Origin: Sedimentitalea nanhaiensis DSM 24252
GTDB lineage: Bacteria; Pseudomonadota; Alphaproteobacteria; Rhodobacterales; Rhodobacteraceae
Direction: 5' to 3'
Assembly: GCF_000473225.1 (NCBI RefSeq)
Contig: NZ_KI421509.1
Span: forward strand, 4,056,336 to 4,120,335
DNA: 64,000 nucleotides
Within the stretch, counting starts at the first letter, position 1. Every line of letters begins with the position of its first letter. Below the pieces are notes generated by a model. The model ran no database searches and was not told the DNA's origin. It was given only the letters and a program-made list of their open reading frames with translations. The position numbers and the translations under genes were made by a program. Of this stretch, positions 19,402-31,174 are shown piece by piece.

Positions 19402-19791
19402 ATGTATCGAAAATCTCTGGTCCCGCTGGCGCTTGACCACCGAGTCTCGGTACGGGCCGACCGCGATGAAGACACCGTTAGAAAGGCTTTCGGGCCTGCG
19501 CACCACGAACCCCAGGAAAAGGTACAAGAGTTCGAAGGCGTTTCCACCGAGATCGTGTCTGGACACACCGCGCGCGCGATCATCAACCACGCGAATGCGA
19601 ACACCATAGATTGCATCGTGAACGGGGCCCGCAAACCCGGGCTCAGCGACTATTTTCGCGGCTCGACGGCATCGTGCGTCATACGCCATGCATACACGTC
19701 GACCTCGGTTCTTAAACCCACCAAAGCGCTCATCGGTGCCACCCAAGAAAGGCAATCCCAGGATGAACATCCACAGAAAGATCGCGGATGA
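19402..19791 (+). pseudogene. universal stress protein (UspA family), internally deleted
   Basis: The first residues (MYRKSLVPLALDH) match the N-terminal strand of UspA proteins. Residues ~45-95 match the C-terminal half with the nucleotide-binding loop region (ARAIINHANANTIDCIVNGA, then LSDYFRGSTASCVIRHA). About 50-60 central residues are missing and the normal Gly-rich GSHG-type motif is altered. The frame then runs on past the domain and overlaps the start of comD by 29 bp in another frame. Probably a relic, although the frame itself is open. USPs are often part of anaerobic or starvation regulons. Confidence 0.65.
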
Positions 19792-20269
19792 TCTTGTCGC
19801 CAACGATGTATCTTTCGTCACCACAGTTCCTTGCAAACAGCTGGCCGGTGTGATCGACGAAATCGAGCAACGCGACGACATCTTTCACATTCCCGCCAAC
19901 AAGGAAGACGAAGGCATGGGCCTCTGCGCCGGTGCCTTCATGGGCGGCAAGCGCCCTGCAATCATCATGCAGAACACCGCCATTGGCGTGACCATCAACA
20001 CGCTCGCCACGCTGACACAGTTTTACCGCATGCCGCTGCCGATGATCATCTCCTACCGGGGTGAATTGCGAGAGCCGGTCGCCTGTCAGGTCGAGATGGC
20101 TGTGCACACCAAAGCGCTGCTGGCCCAGATGAACATCCCGACCTATCATTTCCATTGGCAGAAAGATGTCGAGGAGTTCGACAACATCCTCAAATACACC
20201 TTCATGTGCAACAAACCCGTGGCGATCCTGACTGACGCCAACTTTTGGGGAGGCTACGGCGAGCAATGA
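19763..20269 (+). CDS. comD: sulfopyruvate decarboxylase, alpha (pyrimidine-binding) subunit
   Basis: 168 residues forming the PYR half of a two-subunit thiamine-diphosphate decarboxylase. Residues around 50-55 (NKEDEGMGLCAGAF) contain the conserved Glu that activates the TPP aminopyrimidine. Together with comE it would convert 3-sulfopyruvate to sulfoacetaldehyde and CO2, a step in dissimilation of sulfolactate and related C3-sulfonates in marine Rhodobacterales. The comD stop overlaps the comE start (ATGA). The related phosphonopyruvate decarboxylase is the main alternative, but those are usually single-chain. No sulfolactate lyase or sulfoacetaldehyde acetyltransferase gene is in the window. 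Confidence 0.85.
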   Translation: MNIHRKIADDLVANDVSFVTTVPCKQLAGVIDEIEQRDDIFHIPANKEDEGMGLCAGAFMGGKRPAIIMQNTAIGVTINTLATLTQFYRMPLPMIISYRGELREPVACQVEMAVHTKALLAQMNIPTYHFHWQKDVEEFDNILKYTFMCNKPVAILTDANFWGGYGEQ

Positions 20270-20820
20270 TCCGTTCCGAAATTCTGCGTGAAATCGCACC
20301 CATTATCCGCGACCACCTCGTCGTTTGTAACATCGGCCTGCCCAGCCAAGAGCTGCACATGATCGATGACCAGCCGACCAATTTCTACATGCTTGGCACC
20401 ATGGGATTGTCATCATCCATCGGATTTGGTCTGGCGCTGGCACAGGACAAGCCTGTCATCTCGATTGACGGCGACGGCTCTGTTCTGACCAACCTTGGCA
20501 CATTGCCCACAATCGCCAACAACGCGACCGGCAATTACACACTGCTGATTATCGACAACGGATCCTACGGCTCTACCGGCGATCAACCGACCTATGCGGG
20601 GCGCAAGACTTCGCTGGCGGCTGTGGCCAGGGCATGTGGCTGCGATAACGTGTTCGAGGTGCAGGCCAAAGACCTTGGCCCCGTGTTACAGGAGGCCATC
20701 GACAACAACGAAATGACGATTTTGGTCTGCAAGTGTGACAGCGGCAATATCAAGGTGCCCGTCATCACGATGGACCCGGTTGTCATTCGCCACCGTTTCA
20801 TGGAAGCCGTTGCGAAATGA
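20266..20820 (+). CDS. comE: sulfopyruvate decarboxylase, beta (TPP-binding) subunit
   Basis: 184 residues, the PP half of the decarboxylase. The thiamine-diphosphate/Mg2+ motif begins at GDGS near residue 69 and closes with the Asn of LLIIDN about 28 residues later, the standard GDG-x(~25)-N signature. MGLSSSIGFGLALA precedes it as in all TPP PP-domains. Translationally coupled to comD by a 4-bp overlap. A hairpin (perfect 7-bp stem) follows two bases after the stop. Product and pathway as for comD; assignment to sulfopyruvate rather than phosphonopyruvate rests on the split architecture and length. Confidence 0.86.
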   Translation: MIRSEILREIAPIIRDHLVVCNIGLPSQELHMIDDQPTNFYMLGTMGLSSSIGFGLALAQDKPVISIDGDGSVLTNLGTLPTIANNATGNYTLLIIDNGSYGSTGDQPTYAGRKTSLAAVARACGCDNVFEVQAKDLGPVLQEAIDNNEMTILVCKCDSGNIKVPVITMDPVVIRHRFMEAVAK

Positions 20821-20821
20821 T

Positions 20822-20839
20822 GCGCGCTTGTGAGCGCGC
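20822..20839 (+). terminator. hairpin directly after comE
   Basis: Perfect 7-bp stem GCGCGCT / AGCGCGC with loop TGTG, starting two bases after the comE stop. No T run follows, so it may be a 3' stabiliser rather than a full terminator. Confidence 0.45.
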
Positions 20840-20939
20840 CGCCTGATGGACGCACCCGCGGAAATCGTCGCTGAACTTGTTGCTGCTCATCATGGCCTCT
20901 TTGCCTCAAAATTTGCGAAGAGGGCATCCGCAATAGACG

Positions 20940-21332
20940 GGGTTGTTCATATTGCTGTTCATCGCCTTCGCTCAGGTGACCGCGAACATCCTGAATAACG
21001 TGGTGGTGCCAGCATATACGCTGACAAAACGTTCAAGATTGGCTTCAAGAAACCGGCGGTCATCGTCCGCTTGCGGCATCCTGCACGTTTCCGCGAGAGT
21101 TGGTCAAAGATAAGTCGGCTGCGGGTTTAAGCCTGTTCACCAGGCGTACTTTGTAGTCCTGCGCCCAGTTTTCACGATCTTGGTCGTCGACTATTATGTG
21201 TTGCGACGTCAGGCGCCGGATATCGACAGGTTTTACAACGAGAGCGGATTCTATAGGTGTGTCGATCCCGCCGCGATCATCGCAATGGTGATCGGCGTGG
21301 TGATGGCGCTGATCTTTTCGAGCATCTGGTGA
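20940..21332 (+). pseudogene. NCS1-type nucleobase:cation symporter, C-terminal relic
   Basis: Pieces of the last transmembrane helices of a purine/cytosine-type permease in shifting frames: LLFIAFAQVTANILNNVVVPAY from about 20950, FKIGFKKPAVIV, a damaged middle, then VFTILVVDYYVLRR and RFYNESGFYRCVDPAAIIAMVIGVVMAL ending in a normal stop at 21332. At least two frameshifts are present and the N-terminal two thirds are absent. Non-functional. Confidence 0.65.
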
Positions 21333-21752
21333 TACGCCAGCCTGGCTCCAGCGAGTCTGAACAGGCTGAGCGGGGCAAAGAGGGAAGCCCGCCGGTGCCC
21401 GGACAATTCCGTACCCGGTCTCGGCCAGGAGAGGAAGGCGGCACGGATTGTGCGCAGAATTATGGGAATTGGTGCCTCGATCCATGGCCGTGAGACGTGG
21501 GGAGTGCCGTGGCATACGATGGTCGAGGCAGCTCTTCAGGCCTGCAGCGCGCCGCATTCACGGCCCGAGTGACCGGCTCTCGGCGAAGCCCAAACAAAAG
21601 CCCCAGGCCGGGCGTTCCATGATAATCTGAAAGGTCTGAAAAAAGAAATCTCTTCAGGCGTTTATCCCCGCAGCGGCGAATATCCGTTTCCGCGTTCTAT
21701 CGGGTTGAACTCTCCCATTACGTCAAAGCGTCTTTGGTTTGCAGCCCCCGAA
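21333..21752. other. intergenic, no gene recognised
   Basis: About 420 bp. Short plus-strand frames (for example around 21448-21630) have no recognisable family, ribosome-binding site or conserved neighbourhood. The right end leads into the phaC promoter. Confidence 0.45.
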
Positions 21753-21766
21753 TTGATCGACATCAA
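21753..21766 (+). promoter_or_regulatory. perfect FNR/FnrL box upstream of phaC
   Basis: TTGATCGACATCAA matches the FNR consensus TTGAT-N4-ATCAA at every defined base. Its centre is 60 bp before the phaC start. With class II spacing (centre at -41.5) the -10 should fall at about 21789-21794, and TAAAGC at 21788-21793 fits within one base. Confidence 0.82.
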
Positions 21767-21819
21767 GGCAATTATTACTGCTGCCAGTAAAGCGATATCA
21801 GGCTTGCGGAGTTGAAATC

Positions 21820-23649
21820 ATGGCCCACGGACCAGCAGAGACAAATGTCGATCGGCACGATGGACCGAGGCAGAATGGATCTGCCCCTGACCCGATCAAG
21901 GATAACAGATGCAACGAGGTCAGCAGCCGATCTGTCACGGAGTTTCTAGATCGGGCGACCCATGCCGGAATGGCCCGGTTTACAAAGGGCGTGTCGCCTG
22001 CGGCACTTGCCGGGGCTTATCTGGATTGGATGGCGCATCTGGCGACATCTCCCGGAAAGCAGATCGAAATCACGCAAAAGGCATTTGGCAAATGGCTGCG
22101 GCTGTCGCGCTTTGCAATGACATGTGCCGGGGCACAAGCCGGTCTCGACCCCTGTATCGAGCCGCTGCCACAAGACCGTAGATTTCGCGATGAGGCCTGG
22201 CAGAAATGGCCCTACAACGTGATTTCTCAGGGGTTCCTGTTGAACCAACAGTGGTGGCACAATGTCACCACCGATGTGCGCGGCGTTACCCGTCAGCACG
22301 AAAACGTCATGGAGTTTGCGTCAAGGCAGATCCTGGATGCCTTTTCGCCGTCTAACTTCCTGCTCACCAATCCTGAAGCATTGGCAAAGACGCGCCAAGA
22401 GCGAGGCCAGAACCTTTTTCGCGGCTTTCGGAACTGGCTCGACGATCTGGACCGCCTGCAAAACGACAAGCCGCCCGCCGGGGCCGAAGCGTTCCGGCCC
22501 GGCCATGAGGTTGCCGTGACGCCCGGCAAGGTGGTCTATCGCAACCACCTGATCGAACTCATCCAATACACGCCGACCACCGAAACGGTCAGGCCGGAGC
22601 CCATCCTGATCGTGCCGGCATGGATCATGAAATACTACATCCTCGATCTTTCGCCGGAAAACTCGATGGTGAAGTTCCTGGTCGATCAGGGGTATACGGT
22701 GTTCATGATTTCGTGGCGTAATCCGGATGCCGAAGACCGCGATCTGGGGATGGACGATTACCGCAAGATGGGCGTCATGGATGCAATCGGCGCGGTGCAG
22801 GGCATTGTGCCGGGCCAGAAAATCCACGGCGTCGGGTATTGCCTCGGCGGCACGTTGCTTTCAATTGCGGCCGCAACAATCGGTCGCGACGGCGGCGATC
22901 CGTTCGCAACGCTCAGTTATTTCGCCTCGCAGATCGATTTCACCGAGCCGGGCGAATTGCAGCTGTTTATCAACGACAGCCAGCTGACGTTCCTGGAAGA
23001 CATGATGTGGGATCAGGGATATCTCGATACGACCCAGATGTCCGGGGCCTTTCAAATGATCAAGTCCGTGGATCTGGTCTGGTCGCAGATCCTTCACAGG
23101 TACCTGATGGGCGATGAAACGGCGATGTTCGACCTGATGGCCTGGAACGCCGACGGCACACGCATGCCGTTCCGGATGCATTCGGAATACCTCCGGTCGC
23201 TTTTTCTGAACAACGAACTGACCGAAGGGCGCTTTCTTGTCGAGGGGCGACCGATTTCCGTGACCGACATCCGGGTTCCGGTGTTTTCCGTGGGCACGGC
23301 CAAGGATCACGTGGCCCCCTGGAAATCGGTCTACAAGATGCATCTGTATCTCGATACGGACCTGACCTTTGCGCTCGCCAGCGGCGGTCACAACACCGGC
23401 ATCGTGTCTGAGCCCGGCCACAAGAACCGCAGCTATCAGATTGCCACGGCACGCCACGATGACCACTATGTCGATCCTGAAAGCTGGGCGGCACGAACCC
23501 CGAAAAAAGACGGCTCCTGGTGGCTGGACTGGGTGTCGTGGCTGGACGGGCGGTCGGGGGCACCCAAAGCACCGCCGTCTATTGGGAACGAAAACGCGGG
23601 GCTCGCCACCCTGACGGACGCACCGGGAACCTATGTCGTGCAGAAATAG
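21820..23649 (+). CDS. phaC: class I poly(3-hydroxyalkanoate) synthase
   Basis: 609 residues. Polymerises (R)-3-hydroxyacyl-CoA into PHA on intracellular granules. The catalytic triad is visible: Cys341 in the lipase-like box GYCLGG, Asp496 (GTAKDHVAPW) and His524 (SGGHNTGI). The family signatures PAWIMKYYILDLSPENS and FMISWRNP are present. Length and the N-terminal extension match class I enzymes. It is followed 72 bp later by an SDR dehydrogenase, then the N-ATPase operon, and 7 kb downstream by a phasin-like gene. A perfect FNR box upstream suggests induction at low oxygen. The usual phaA/phaB partners are not here, so this may be a second, condition-specific synthase. Confidence 0.95.
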   Translation: MAHGPAETNVDRHDGPRQNGSAPDPIKDNRCNEVSSRSVTEFLDRATHAGMARFTKGVSPAALAGAYLDWMAHLATSPGKQIEITQKAFGKWLRLSRFAMTCAGAQAGLDPCIEPLPQDRRFRDEAWQKWPYNVISQGFLLNQQWWHNVTTDVRGVTRQHENVMEFASRQILDAFSPSNFLLTNPEALAKTRQERGQNLFRGFRNWLDDLDRLQNDKPPAGAEAFRPGHEVAVTPGKVVYRNHLIELIQYTPTTETVRPEPILIVPAWIMKYYILDLSPENSMVKFLVDQGYTVFMISWRNPDAEDRDLGMDDYRKMGVMDAIGAVQGIVPGQKIHGVGYCLGGTLLSIAAATIGRDGGDPFATLSYFASQIDFTEPGELQLFINDSQLTFLEDMMWDQGYLDTTQMSGAFQMIKSVDLVWSQILHRYLMGDETAMFDLMAWNADGTRMPFRMHSEYLRSLFLNNELTEGRFLVEGRPISVTDIRVPVFSVGTAKDHVAPWKSVYKMHLYLDTDLTFALASGGHNTGIVSEPGHKNRSYQIATARHDDHYVDPESWAARTPKKDGSWWLDWVSWLDGRSGAPKAPPSIGNENAGLATLTDAPGTYVVQK

Positions 23650-23721
23650 GTGTGAAATCCCGTCGTATGACCGCGAGCACAGAGGCGTCAGCATGAAAAA
23701 GCCGACGAAAGGAACACCAAA

Positions 23722-26322
<2,601 letters not shown>

Positions 26323-26326
<4 letters not shown>

Positions 26327-26610
26327 CCAACGATGCGGATAAATCGACCGAAGAGATCGGCGATCGGGCCCGTCGCATGAAGATCGCGCGCGACGATCCG
26401 GGACCCAGCCCGTTGCGGGGGGTTGGCACATTCGGGATGATCGGCTGGTCGATCGCCGTGCCAACGGTGATCGGTGCATTTCTCGGGCTATGGCTGGACC
26501 GGGTGGCACCGCAGGCCTTTTCCTGGCCCGTTGCGCTGATTCTGGGCGGGGTGGTTCTAGGCGCATTGATCGCCTGGGCATGGATTGGCAAGGAAGGAGA
26601 CGGCAGATGA
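26323..26610 (+). CDS. atpQ: N-type ATPase accessory membrane protein AtpQ (AtpI-like)
   Basis: 95 residues with two transmembrane helices (residues ~36-55 and ~65-85) joined by a short loop, preceded by a charged N-terminus (ADKSTEEIGDRARRMK). This is the AtpI/gene-1 pattern, thought to assist Mg2+ supply or c-ring assembly in F-type ATPases. Position third in the operon fits AtpQ of N-ATPases. Overlaps atpC and atpR by 4 bp each. Confidence 0.85.
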
Positions 26611-26903
26611 TCGCGATCGACTGGAACGGCCTTGGTCTGGGGGCCTTGCTGGGTCTTGGCGCAGGCGTGGCGTTCTTTCTGGGACTGGCGCTCGGTATGC
26701 GTCTGGCGCTGCGCGCCGCACATCCGCTGCCGGTGCTGCTGCTCAGCAGCGCACTGCGTATTTCGCTGTTGCTGGGGCTGGGCTGGATGGTGGCGCAAAG
26801 CGGAGCGACGGCGCTGGCCGGGTTTGCGCTGGCTTTCGTCGCGGCGCGTGTTGCCGCAATTGCCATCGCCCGACCCATTGCGGCAACACGGGTGTCATCA
26901 TGA
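26607..26903 (+). CDS. atpR: N-type ATPase membrane protein AtpR
   Basis: 98 residues with three hydrophobic helices (about residues 9-30, 42-64 and 67-88). Conserved positive residues lie at helix ends (GMRLALRAAH and SSALRISLLL), the feature from which AtpR was proposed to interact with the c subunit carboxylates. AtpR is specific to N-type ATPase operons and therefore the best marker that this is not the housekeeping F-ATPase. Overlaps both neighbours by 4 bp. Confidence 0.86.
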   Translation: MIAIDWNGLGLGALLGLGAGVAFFLGLALGMRLALRAAHPLPVLLLSSALRISLLLGLGWMVAQSGATALAGFALAFVAARVAAIAIARPIAATRVSS

Positions 26904-27601
26904 AACTGACGCCCGACGACGACACGATTTTTTCCATCGGGGATTTGGCGATCAATGCCACAATCTTCAACACTTGGCTGGTCATGGCGCTGCTGACCGG
27001 GGTGTCCGCATTGATCACCCGCAATCTGCGTTCCGACGTGCCGCCGAACCGGTGGCGGACCATGCTGGAGGTGATCGTGATCGGTATTCAGGACCAGATC
27101 CAGAGCATCACCCAGCGCGTCGACCCGAGACTGCTGTATTTCACCGGCACGTTGTTCTTGTTCATCGTCACTTCGAACCTCTTGCTGGTGATTCCGGGGT
27201 TTCATCCGCCCACCGCTTCACTTTCGACCACCGCCGCGCTGGCGCTGTCGGTGTTGGTGGCGGTGCCAATCTTCGGGATCGGCAGTCGCGGGCTGGGGGG
27301 ATATCTCAGAACCTATATCGAACCATCGGCGATCATGCTGCCCTTTAACGTCATCGGCGAAGTCTCGCGGGGCCTTTCGCTGGCGATCCGACTGTACGGT
27401 AACATCATGAGCGGGGCGGTGATTGCGGCGATCCTGCTGGGCGTTGCGCCGTTCTTCTTTCCGGTGGTGATGGATATGCTGGGCCTGCTGACCGGGCTGA
27501 TCCAGGCCTATATCTTCGCCATCCTCGCCACCGTTTATATTTCCGCGGCCTCGGCACCACCGGGTCCTAACACGCCCCGATCCAAACAGGAGCAGACATG
27601 A
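26900..27601 (+). CDS. atpB: N-type ATPase, a subunit
   Basis: 233 residues, integral membrane stator subunit that forms the ion half-channels against the c ring. The essential Arg is visible in SLAIRLYGNIMSG near residue 174, and five to six transmembrane segments can be drawn. The start at 26900 (MKLTPDDDTIF) overlaps atpR by 4 bp; longer upstream frames would run through atpR and are rejected. The C-terminus overlaps atpE by 4 bp. Confidence 0.93.
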   Translation: MKLTPDDDTIFSIGDLAINATIFNTWLVMALLTGVSALITRNLRSDVPPNRWRTMLEVIVIGIQDQIQSITQRVDPRLLYFTGTLFLFIVTSNLLLVIPGFHPPTASLSTTAALALSVLVAVPIFGIGSRGLGGYLRTYIEPSAIMLPFNVIGEVSRGLSLAIRLYGNIMSGAVIAAILLGVAPFFFPVVMDMLGLLTGLIQAYIFAILATVYISAASAPPGPNTPRSKQEQT

Positions 27602-27888
27602 CAGATCTTTCCATCATCGCCGCCATTTCAATTTTTACCGCAGGGTTGACCGTGTCTTTTGGCGCCCTTGGCCCCGCCCTTGGCGAGGGGCGGGCGGCAT
27701 CTGCCGCGCTCACCGCCATTGCGCAACAGCCCGATGCGGCCTCGACATTGTCGCGGACACTGTTTGTCAGCCTTGCGATGATCGAATCCACCGCGATATA
27801 TTGTTTTGTGGTTGCGATGATCCTGCTGTTTGCCAATCCGTTCTGGAATGTGGCGCTGGAGGCAACATCGCAGGCAACGGGCGGTTAG
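27598..27888 (+). CDS. atpE: N-type ATPase, c subunit (rotor ring)
   Basis: 96 residues, two long helices joined by a polar loop (AQQPDAAS). The ion-site residues are visible: Glu63-Ser64-Thr65 and Tyr68 (ESTAIY) in helix 2, and Glu30 in helix 1 (GEGRA), exactly 33 residues before Glu63. That is the position of the Na+-binding Gln32 in the Ilyobacter ring. The EST..Y pattern is the Na+ signature, but the extra Glu on helix 1 makes a second carboxylate, so the coupling ion (Na+ or H+) is not decided by sequence. Overlaps atpB by 4 bp. Confidence 0.94.
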   Translation: MTDLSIIAAISIFTAGLTVSFGALGPALGEGRAASAALTAIAQQPDAASTLSRTLFVSLAMIESTAIYCFVVAMILLFANPFWNVALEATSQATGG

Positions 27889-27890
27889 AC

Positions 27891-28658
27891 ATGTCGATCG
27901 ACTGGTTCACCGTCATAGCCCAGATCGTCAACTTTCTGGTGCTGGTCTGGCTGCTCAAACGCTTTCTCTATCGGCCGATCCTGGACGGTATCGACGCGCG
28001 CGAGAATGAGATTGCAGAGCGGATGAACGACGCCACCATGGTGCGCCGGACGGCGGAGGCGGCCGAAGCCGAATTCCGGGCCGAGATCGAGTCGCTGCGC
28101 TCCAGCCGGGGTGATCTGCTGAAAGAGGCGCACCAGCAAGCCGAAGCCGAGCGCGACGCGCTATTGGCCGAGGCGCGCAAACAACTGGAACGGGATCTGG
28201 CCGCCAGACAGGCACAGAACGCAACGGAAGCCCGCCGGTACACTGCGGATCTGCACCGGGCCGGGGCCGAGGCGCTGTTGGCGCTGACCCGCAAGGCGCT
28301 GTTGGATCTGGCCGATGAATCGTTCGAACACCGGATTGCAGCCCATGCGGTGACACGGCTGGCGGCGGCGAACGACGATCTGAAAAAGGCCGCTGGCGAC
28401 AATCGCGAGGCCGTGGTCCTGACCCGCGATCCGCTGCCATCTGATGTCCGCGCGCAACTAGAACGTGATCTTGCTGCGGTTCTGCCCGACGTTACAGTAC
28501 GGTTCGATACCGAACCTGCGCTGGCACCGGGACTTACCCTCCGGCTGGGCGGTGCGCAGGTCGCCTGGACGGTGGACAGCTATCTTGATGGCCTCGATGC
28601 CGTTCTGGCGGATCGGGCACGTCAGGCGCGCGCACAAGGTTTTACAGATGCCGCGTGA
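27891..28658 (+). CDS. atpF: N-type ATPase, b subunit (peripheral stalk)
   Basis: 255 residues, much longer than a normal b subunit of about 160. One N-terminal transmembrane helix ([21 protein letters not shown]) is followed by a long charged coiled coil (residues ~40-130) and then a C-terminal region (~150-250) not found in short b subunits. The operon has no atpH, and in N-ATPases this C-terminal part of b is thought to stand in for the missing delta subunit. The start codon lies two bases after the atpE stop. Confidence 0.9.
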   Translation: MSIDWFTVIAQIVNFLVLVWLLKRFLYRPILDGIDARENEIAERMNDATMVRRTAEAAEAEFRAEIESLRSSRGDLLKEAHQQAEAERDALLAEARKQLERDLAARQAQNATEARRYTADLHRAGAEALLALTRKALLDLADESFEHRIAAHAVTRLAAANDDLKKAAGDNREAVVLTRDPLPSDVRAQLERDLAAVLPDVTVRFDTEPALAPGLTLRLGGAQVAWTVDSYLDGLDAVLADRARQARAQGFTDAA

Positions 28659-30183
28659 AGCCACCCCAGAACTTACCTTTGACGAACTGGTGCAGGCAGT
28701 TCTGGACAGCCCGCCGCCTGCGCCGAAGATCAGCGAGGTTGGCCGTGTCGCAGAGGTCGGTGACGGCATCGCCATCGTCACCGGTCTGGTGCGGGCCCTG
28801 TCAGACGAGGTGCTGGAATTCGCCTCGGGCGGGCGCGGAATCGTGTTTGATCTGGAGCCCGGACGGCTGGGTGTCGTGCTGCTGGGTCCGTCGGAACAGA
28901 TCAGCATGGGAGAGGACGTTCGGCGTACCGGCCGGGTTGTCGGTGTTCCGGTCGGTACGGCGCTTTTGGGTCGCATCGTCGACGCATTGGGCCGCCCCCG
29001 TGATGACAAGCCGCCGGTAGATACCGTCAACCTGCACCCGATCGAAGTCGAGGCACCCGATATTCTGCACCGATCCGCCGTAACCCGGCCCCTGGCCACC
29101 GGGCTGAAGGCCGTCGATGCTGCCGTTCCCGTGGGGTTGGGTCAACGCGAGCTGATCATCGGAGACCGGCAAACCGGCAAGACCTCGATCGCCGTCGACA
29201 CCATTCTAAATCAAAAAGACACTGGCGTGATCTGTCTATATTGCTCCATCGGACAGCGTGGCGATGCGGTAGCAAAGGTCATCGGCGCGATACAGGACGG
29301 CGCGATGATGGACAGAACCGTCATTATTGTGGCTGGCGACGAAGATGCGCCGGGCCTGGCCTATGTCGCGCCTTATGCAGCGATGACGATGGCCGAGAAT
29401 TTTGCCGCCAATGGACAGGACGTCCTGGTGGTGATGGATGATCTGACACACCATGCGCATGCGTATCGGGAATTGTCGCTGCTGCTGCGCCGCCCGCCGG
29501 GGCGCGAGGCCTTTCCCGGCGATATTTTCTATGTTCACGCAAGGTTGCTGGAGCGCGCCGGCCAGTTTTCGCCAAGCGTCGGGGGCGGATCAATCACAGT
29601 CCTGCCGGTGGTTCAGACCCAGGCCGAGAACCTGTCGGCCTTTATCCCGACCAACCTGATCTCGATCACCGACGGGCAGATCTATCTGTCTCCGCGCCTG
29701 GTCCGCAAGAACCAGTTTCCGGCGGTCGATCTGGGGGTATCGGTTTCACGTGTCGGCGGCAAGGCGCAGGCGCGCGCCTTTCGTGACGTGTCGGGCAACC
29801 TGCGGGTGACGCTGTCACAGTTCGAAGAGCTTGAGGAATTCGCCCGCTTCGGTACGCGGCTGGATGATGCAACGCGCGCCCGGCTCACGCGCGGCGAGGC
29901 GGTGCGCGCGGCGTTGCGACAGCCCGAGCGAGACCCGATGACGGCAGCGGAACAGCTGACGGTGTTGCTGGCCGCGATGGAGGGGCTGATGGACGGTATG
30001 GACGAGACCCGGGCAACGGCGGCGATGGCGGCCATTCGGGCAGCGGTGCGGGCCGATGACGCCGGGCTGGCGGTCCGCATCGCCGATAACGAAAGGCTGA
30101 CAGATGCGGACCGTACCCGCATTGTCGCAACCGCGCGGGGTGCGATCGCGGCACAGGTAGGGCTCGATGGCACAGACCCTTGA
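28648..30183 (+). CDS. atpA: N-type ATPase, alpha subunit
   Basis: 511 residues, non-catalytic nucleotide-binding subunit of the F1 head. Walker A GDRQTGKT near residues 169-176, Walker B region [12 protein letters not shown], and the alpha signature around [17 protein letters not shown]. The start at 28648 ([11 protein letters not shown]) overlaps atpF by 11 bp; a longer upstream frame lies inside atpF and is rejected. The stop overlaps atpG by 17 bp. Confidence 0.94.
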   Translation: MPREATPELTFDELVQAVLDSPPPAPKISEVGRVAEVGDGIAIVTGLVRALSDEVLEFASGGRGIVFDLEPGRLGVVLLGPSEQISMGEDVRRTGRVVGVPVGTALLGRIVDALGRPRDDKPPVDTVNLHPIEVEAPDILHRSAVTRPLATGLKAVDAAVPVGLGQRELIIGDRQTGKTSIAVDTILNQKDTGVICLYCSIGQRGDAVAKVIGAIQDGAMMDRTVIIVAGDEDAPGLAYVAPYAAMTMAENFAANGQDVLVVMDDLTHHAHAYRELSLLLRRPPGREAFPGDIFYVHARLLERAGQFSPSVGGGSITVLPVVQTQAENLSAFIPTNLISITDGQIYLSPRLVRKNQFPAVDLGVSVSRVGGKAQARAFRDVSGNLRVTLSQFEELEEFARFGTRLDDATRARLTRGEAVRAALRQPERDPMTAAEQLTVLLAAMEGLMDGMDETRATAAMAAIRAAVRADDAGLAVRIADNERLTDADRTRIVATARGAIAAQVGLDGTDP

Positions 30184-31066
30184 ACTGTTGACCCGGCGCA
30201 CGGAGACGCTGCGCAGTATTCGCGGTATCGTGCGCACGATGAAAACGATGTCGGCGATCAACGCGCGGCCATACGAACAGGCGGCCCAGGCCATCGAGGC
30301 TTATCACGACACCGTGCTGGATGGCTTGCACGCATTTCTGCACCGTACCGGCGCGTTGCCACCGGTGGCGCAGCCGGATGCGATGCCAGTGATCATCGCC
30401 TTTGGCTCGGACCTTGGGCTCTGCGGCAACTATAACGAGATTCTGGCGACAGAAACTGCACGGGCAATGACCCTGCTGCCCGCGTCGCGAGTCATCTGCA
30501 TCGGGGTGCAAATGGAGGATGCGCTCACCGGTCTGGGCATGGTTCCGCTGGCCACCCTGCTGCCACCCGCGACAGCCGATGGGCTGGGCCGTCTGGCGGG
30601 CGATCTCATCGCCCGGATCGATGCGATCCGCCGCGATGACATATCTGCGGCGATTTCTGTGACCTTGGTTTTCATGCGCCGCGCCGAACACGGTCAGCAA
30701 AGCCCGATTGCGCAGCAATTGCTGCCGCTGGATCCCGAATTGATCAGTGCGCTTGCCGCGCGGCCCTGGAACTCGAGGAGTCTGCCACACTTCAGCCTGC
30801 CTCCCGACGCGCTTTTATCCGCACTGGTCCGCAATTTCCTGTTCGCAGGCTTGTTCCGCGCCGCAGCCGAGGCGCTTGTGACCGAGAACGCCGCACGACT
30901 GGCACGCATGCAGCAGGCGGAACAGTCGGTCGAGGACCGGCTGGAGGAGCTTATTTGCGATACCCGCTCAGTTCGGCAGAGTGAAATAACCACCGAACTC
31001 TTGGATGTGATCATCGGCTTTGAGGCGCTGAAGGACCGCGACCGGCGCAAGACCGGCGAGAGATAA
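30167..31066 (+). CDS. atpG: N-type ATPase, gamma subunit
   Basis: 299 residues, central rotating shaft. The N-terminal helix ([33 protein letters not shown]) and the C-terminal helix ([39 protein letters not shown]) that form the coiled coil are recognisable although the middle is diverged, as is usual for N-type gamma subunits. Last gene of the operon. Its stop is followed within 35 bp by an FNR-like box for the next gene. Confidence 0.9.
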   Translation: MAQTLELLTRRTETLRSIRGIVRTMKTMSAINARPYEQAAQAIEAYHDTVLDGLHAFLHRTGALPPVAQPDAMPVIIAFGSDLGLCGNYNEILATETARAMTLLPASRVICIGVQMEDALTGLGMVPLATLLPPATADGLGRLAGDLIARIDAIRRDDISAAISVTLVFMRRAEHGQQSPIAQQLLPLDPELISALAARPWNSRSLPHFSLPPDALLSALVRNFLFAGLFRAAAEALVTENAARLARMQQAEQSVEDRLEELICDTRSVRQSEITTELLDVIIGFEALKDRDRRKTGER

Positions 31067-31097
31067 TTCCTCCACTGCCGCCGGGCAGAGATGGACA

Positions 31098-31139
31098 TTG
31101 ATGTGGGTCAAAGCCCGGGCATCGCAATTCTGCTATCCT
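31098..31139 (+). promoter_or_regulatory. FNR-like box and -10 upstream of the phasin-like gene
   Basis: TTGATGTGGGTCAA at 31098-31111 matches TTGAT-N4-ATCAA with one change. TATCCT at 31134-31139 lies exactly where the -10 should be if the box is centred at -41.5, the class II FNR arrangement. It is the second FNR-type site in this block after the one before phaC. Confidence 0.68.
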
Positions 31140-31174
31140 TCGTACCGAAGATTTATATGGAGGGTGGAGAAGAG

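Noticed and set aside
26585-26899. Upstream extension of the ATPase a subunit reading frame
   Set aside because: This stretch is the alternate frame of atpR; the ATG at 26900 with a 4-bp overlap is the consistent start.
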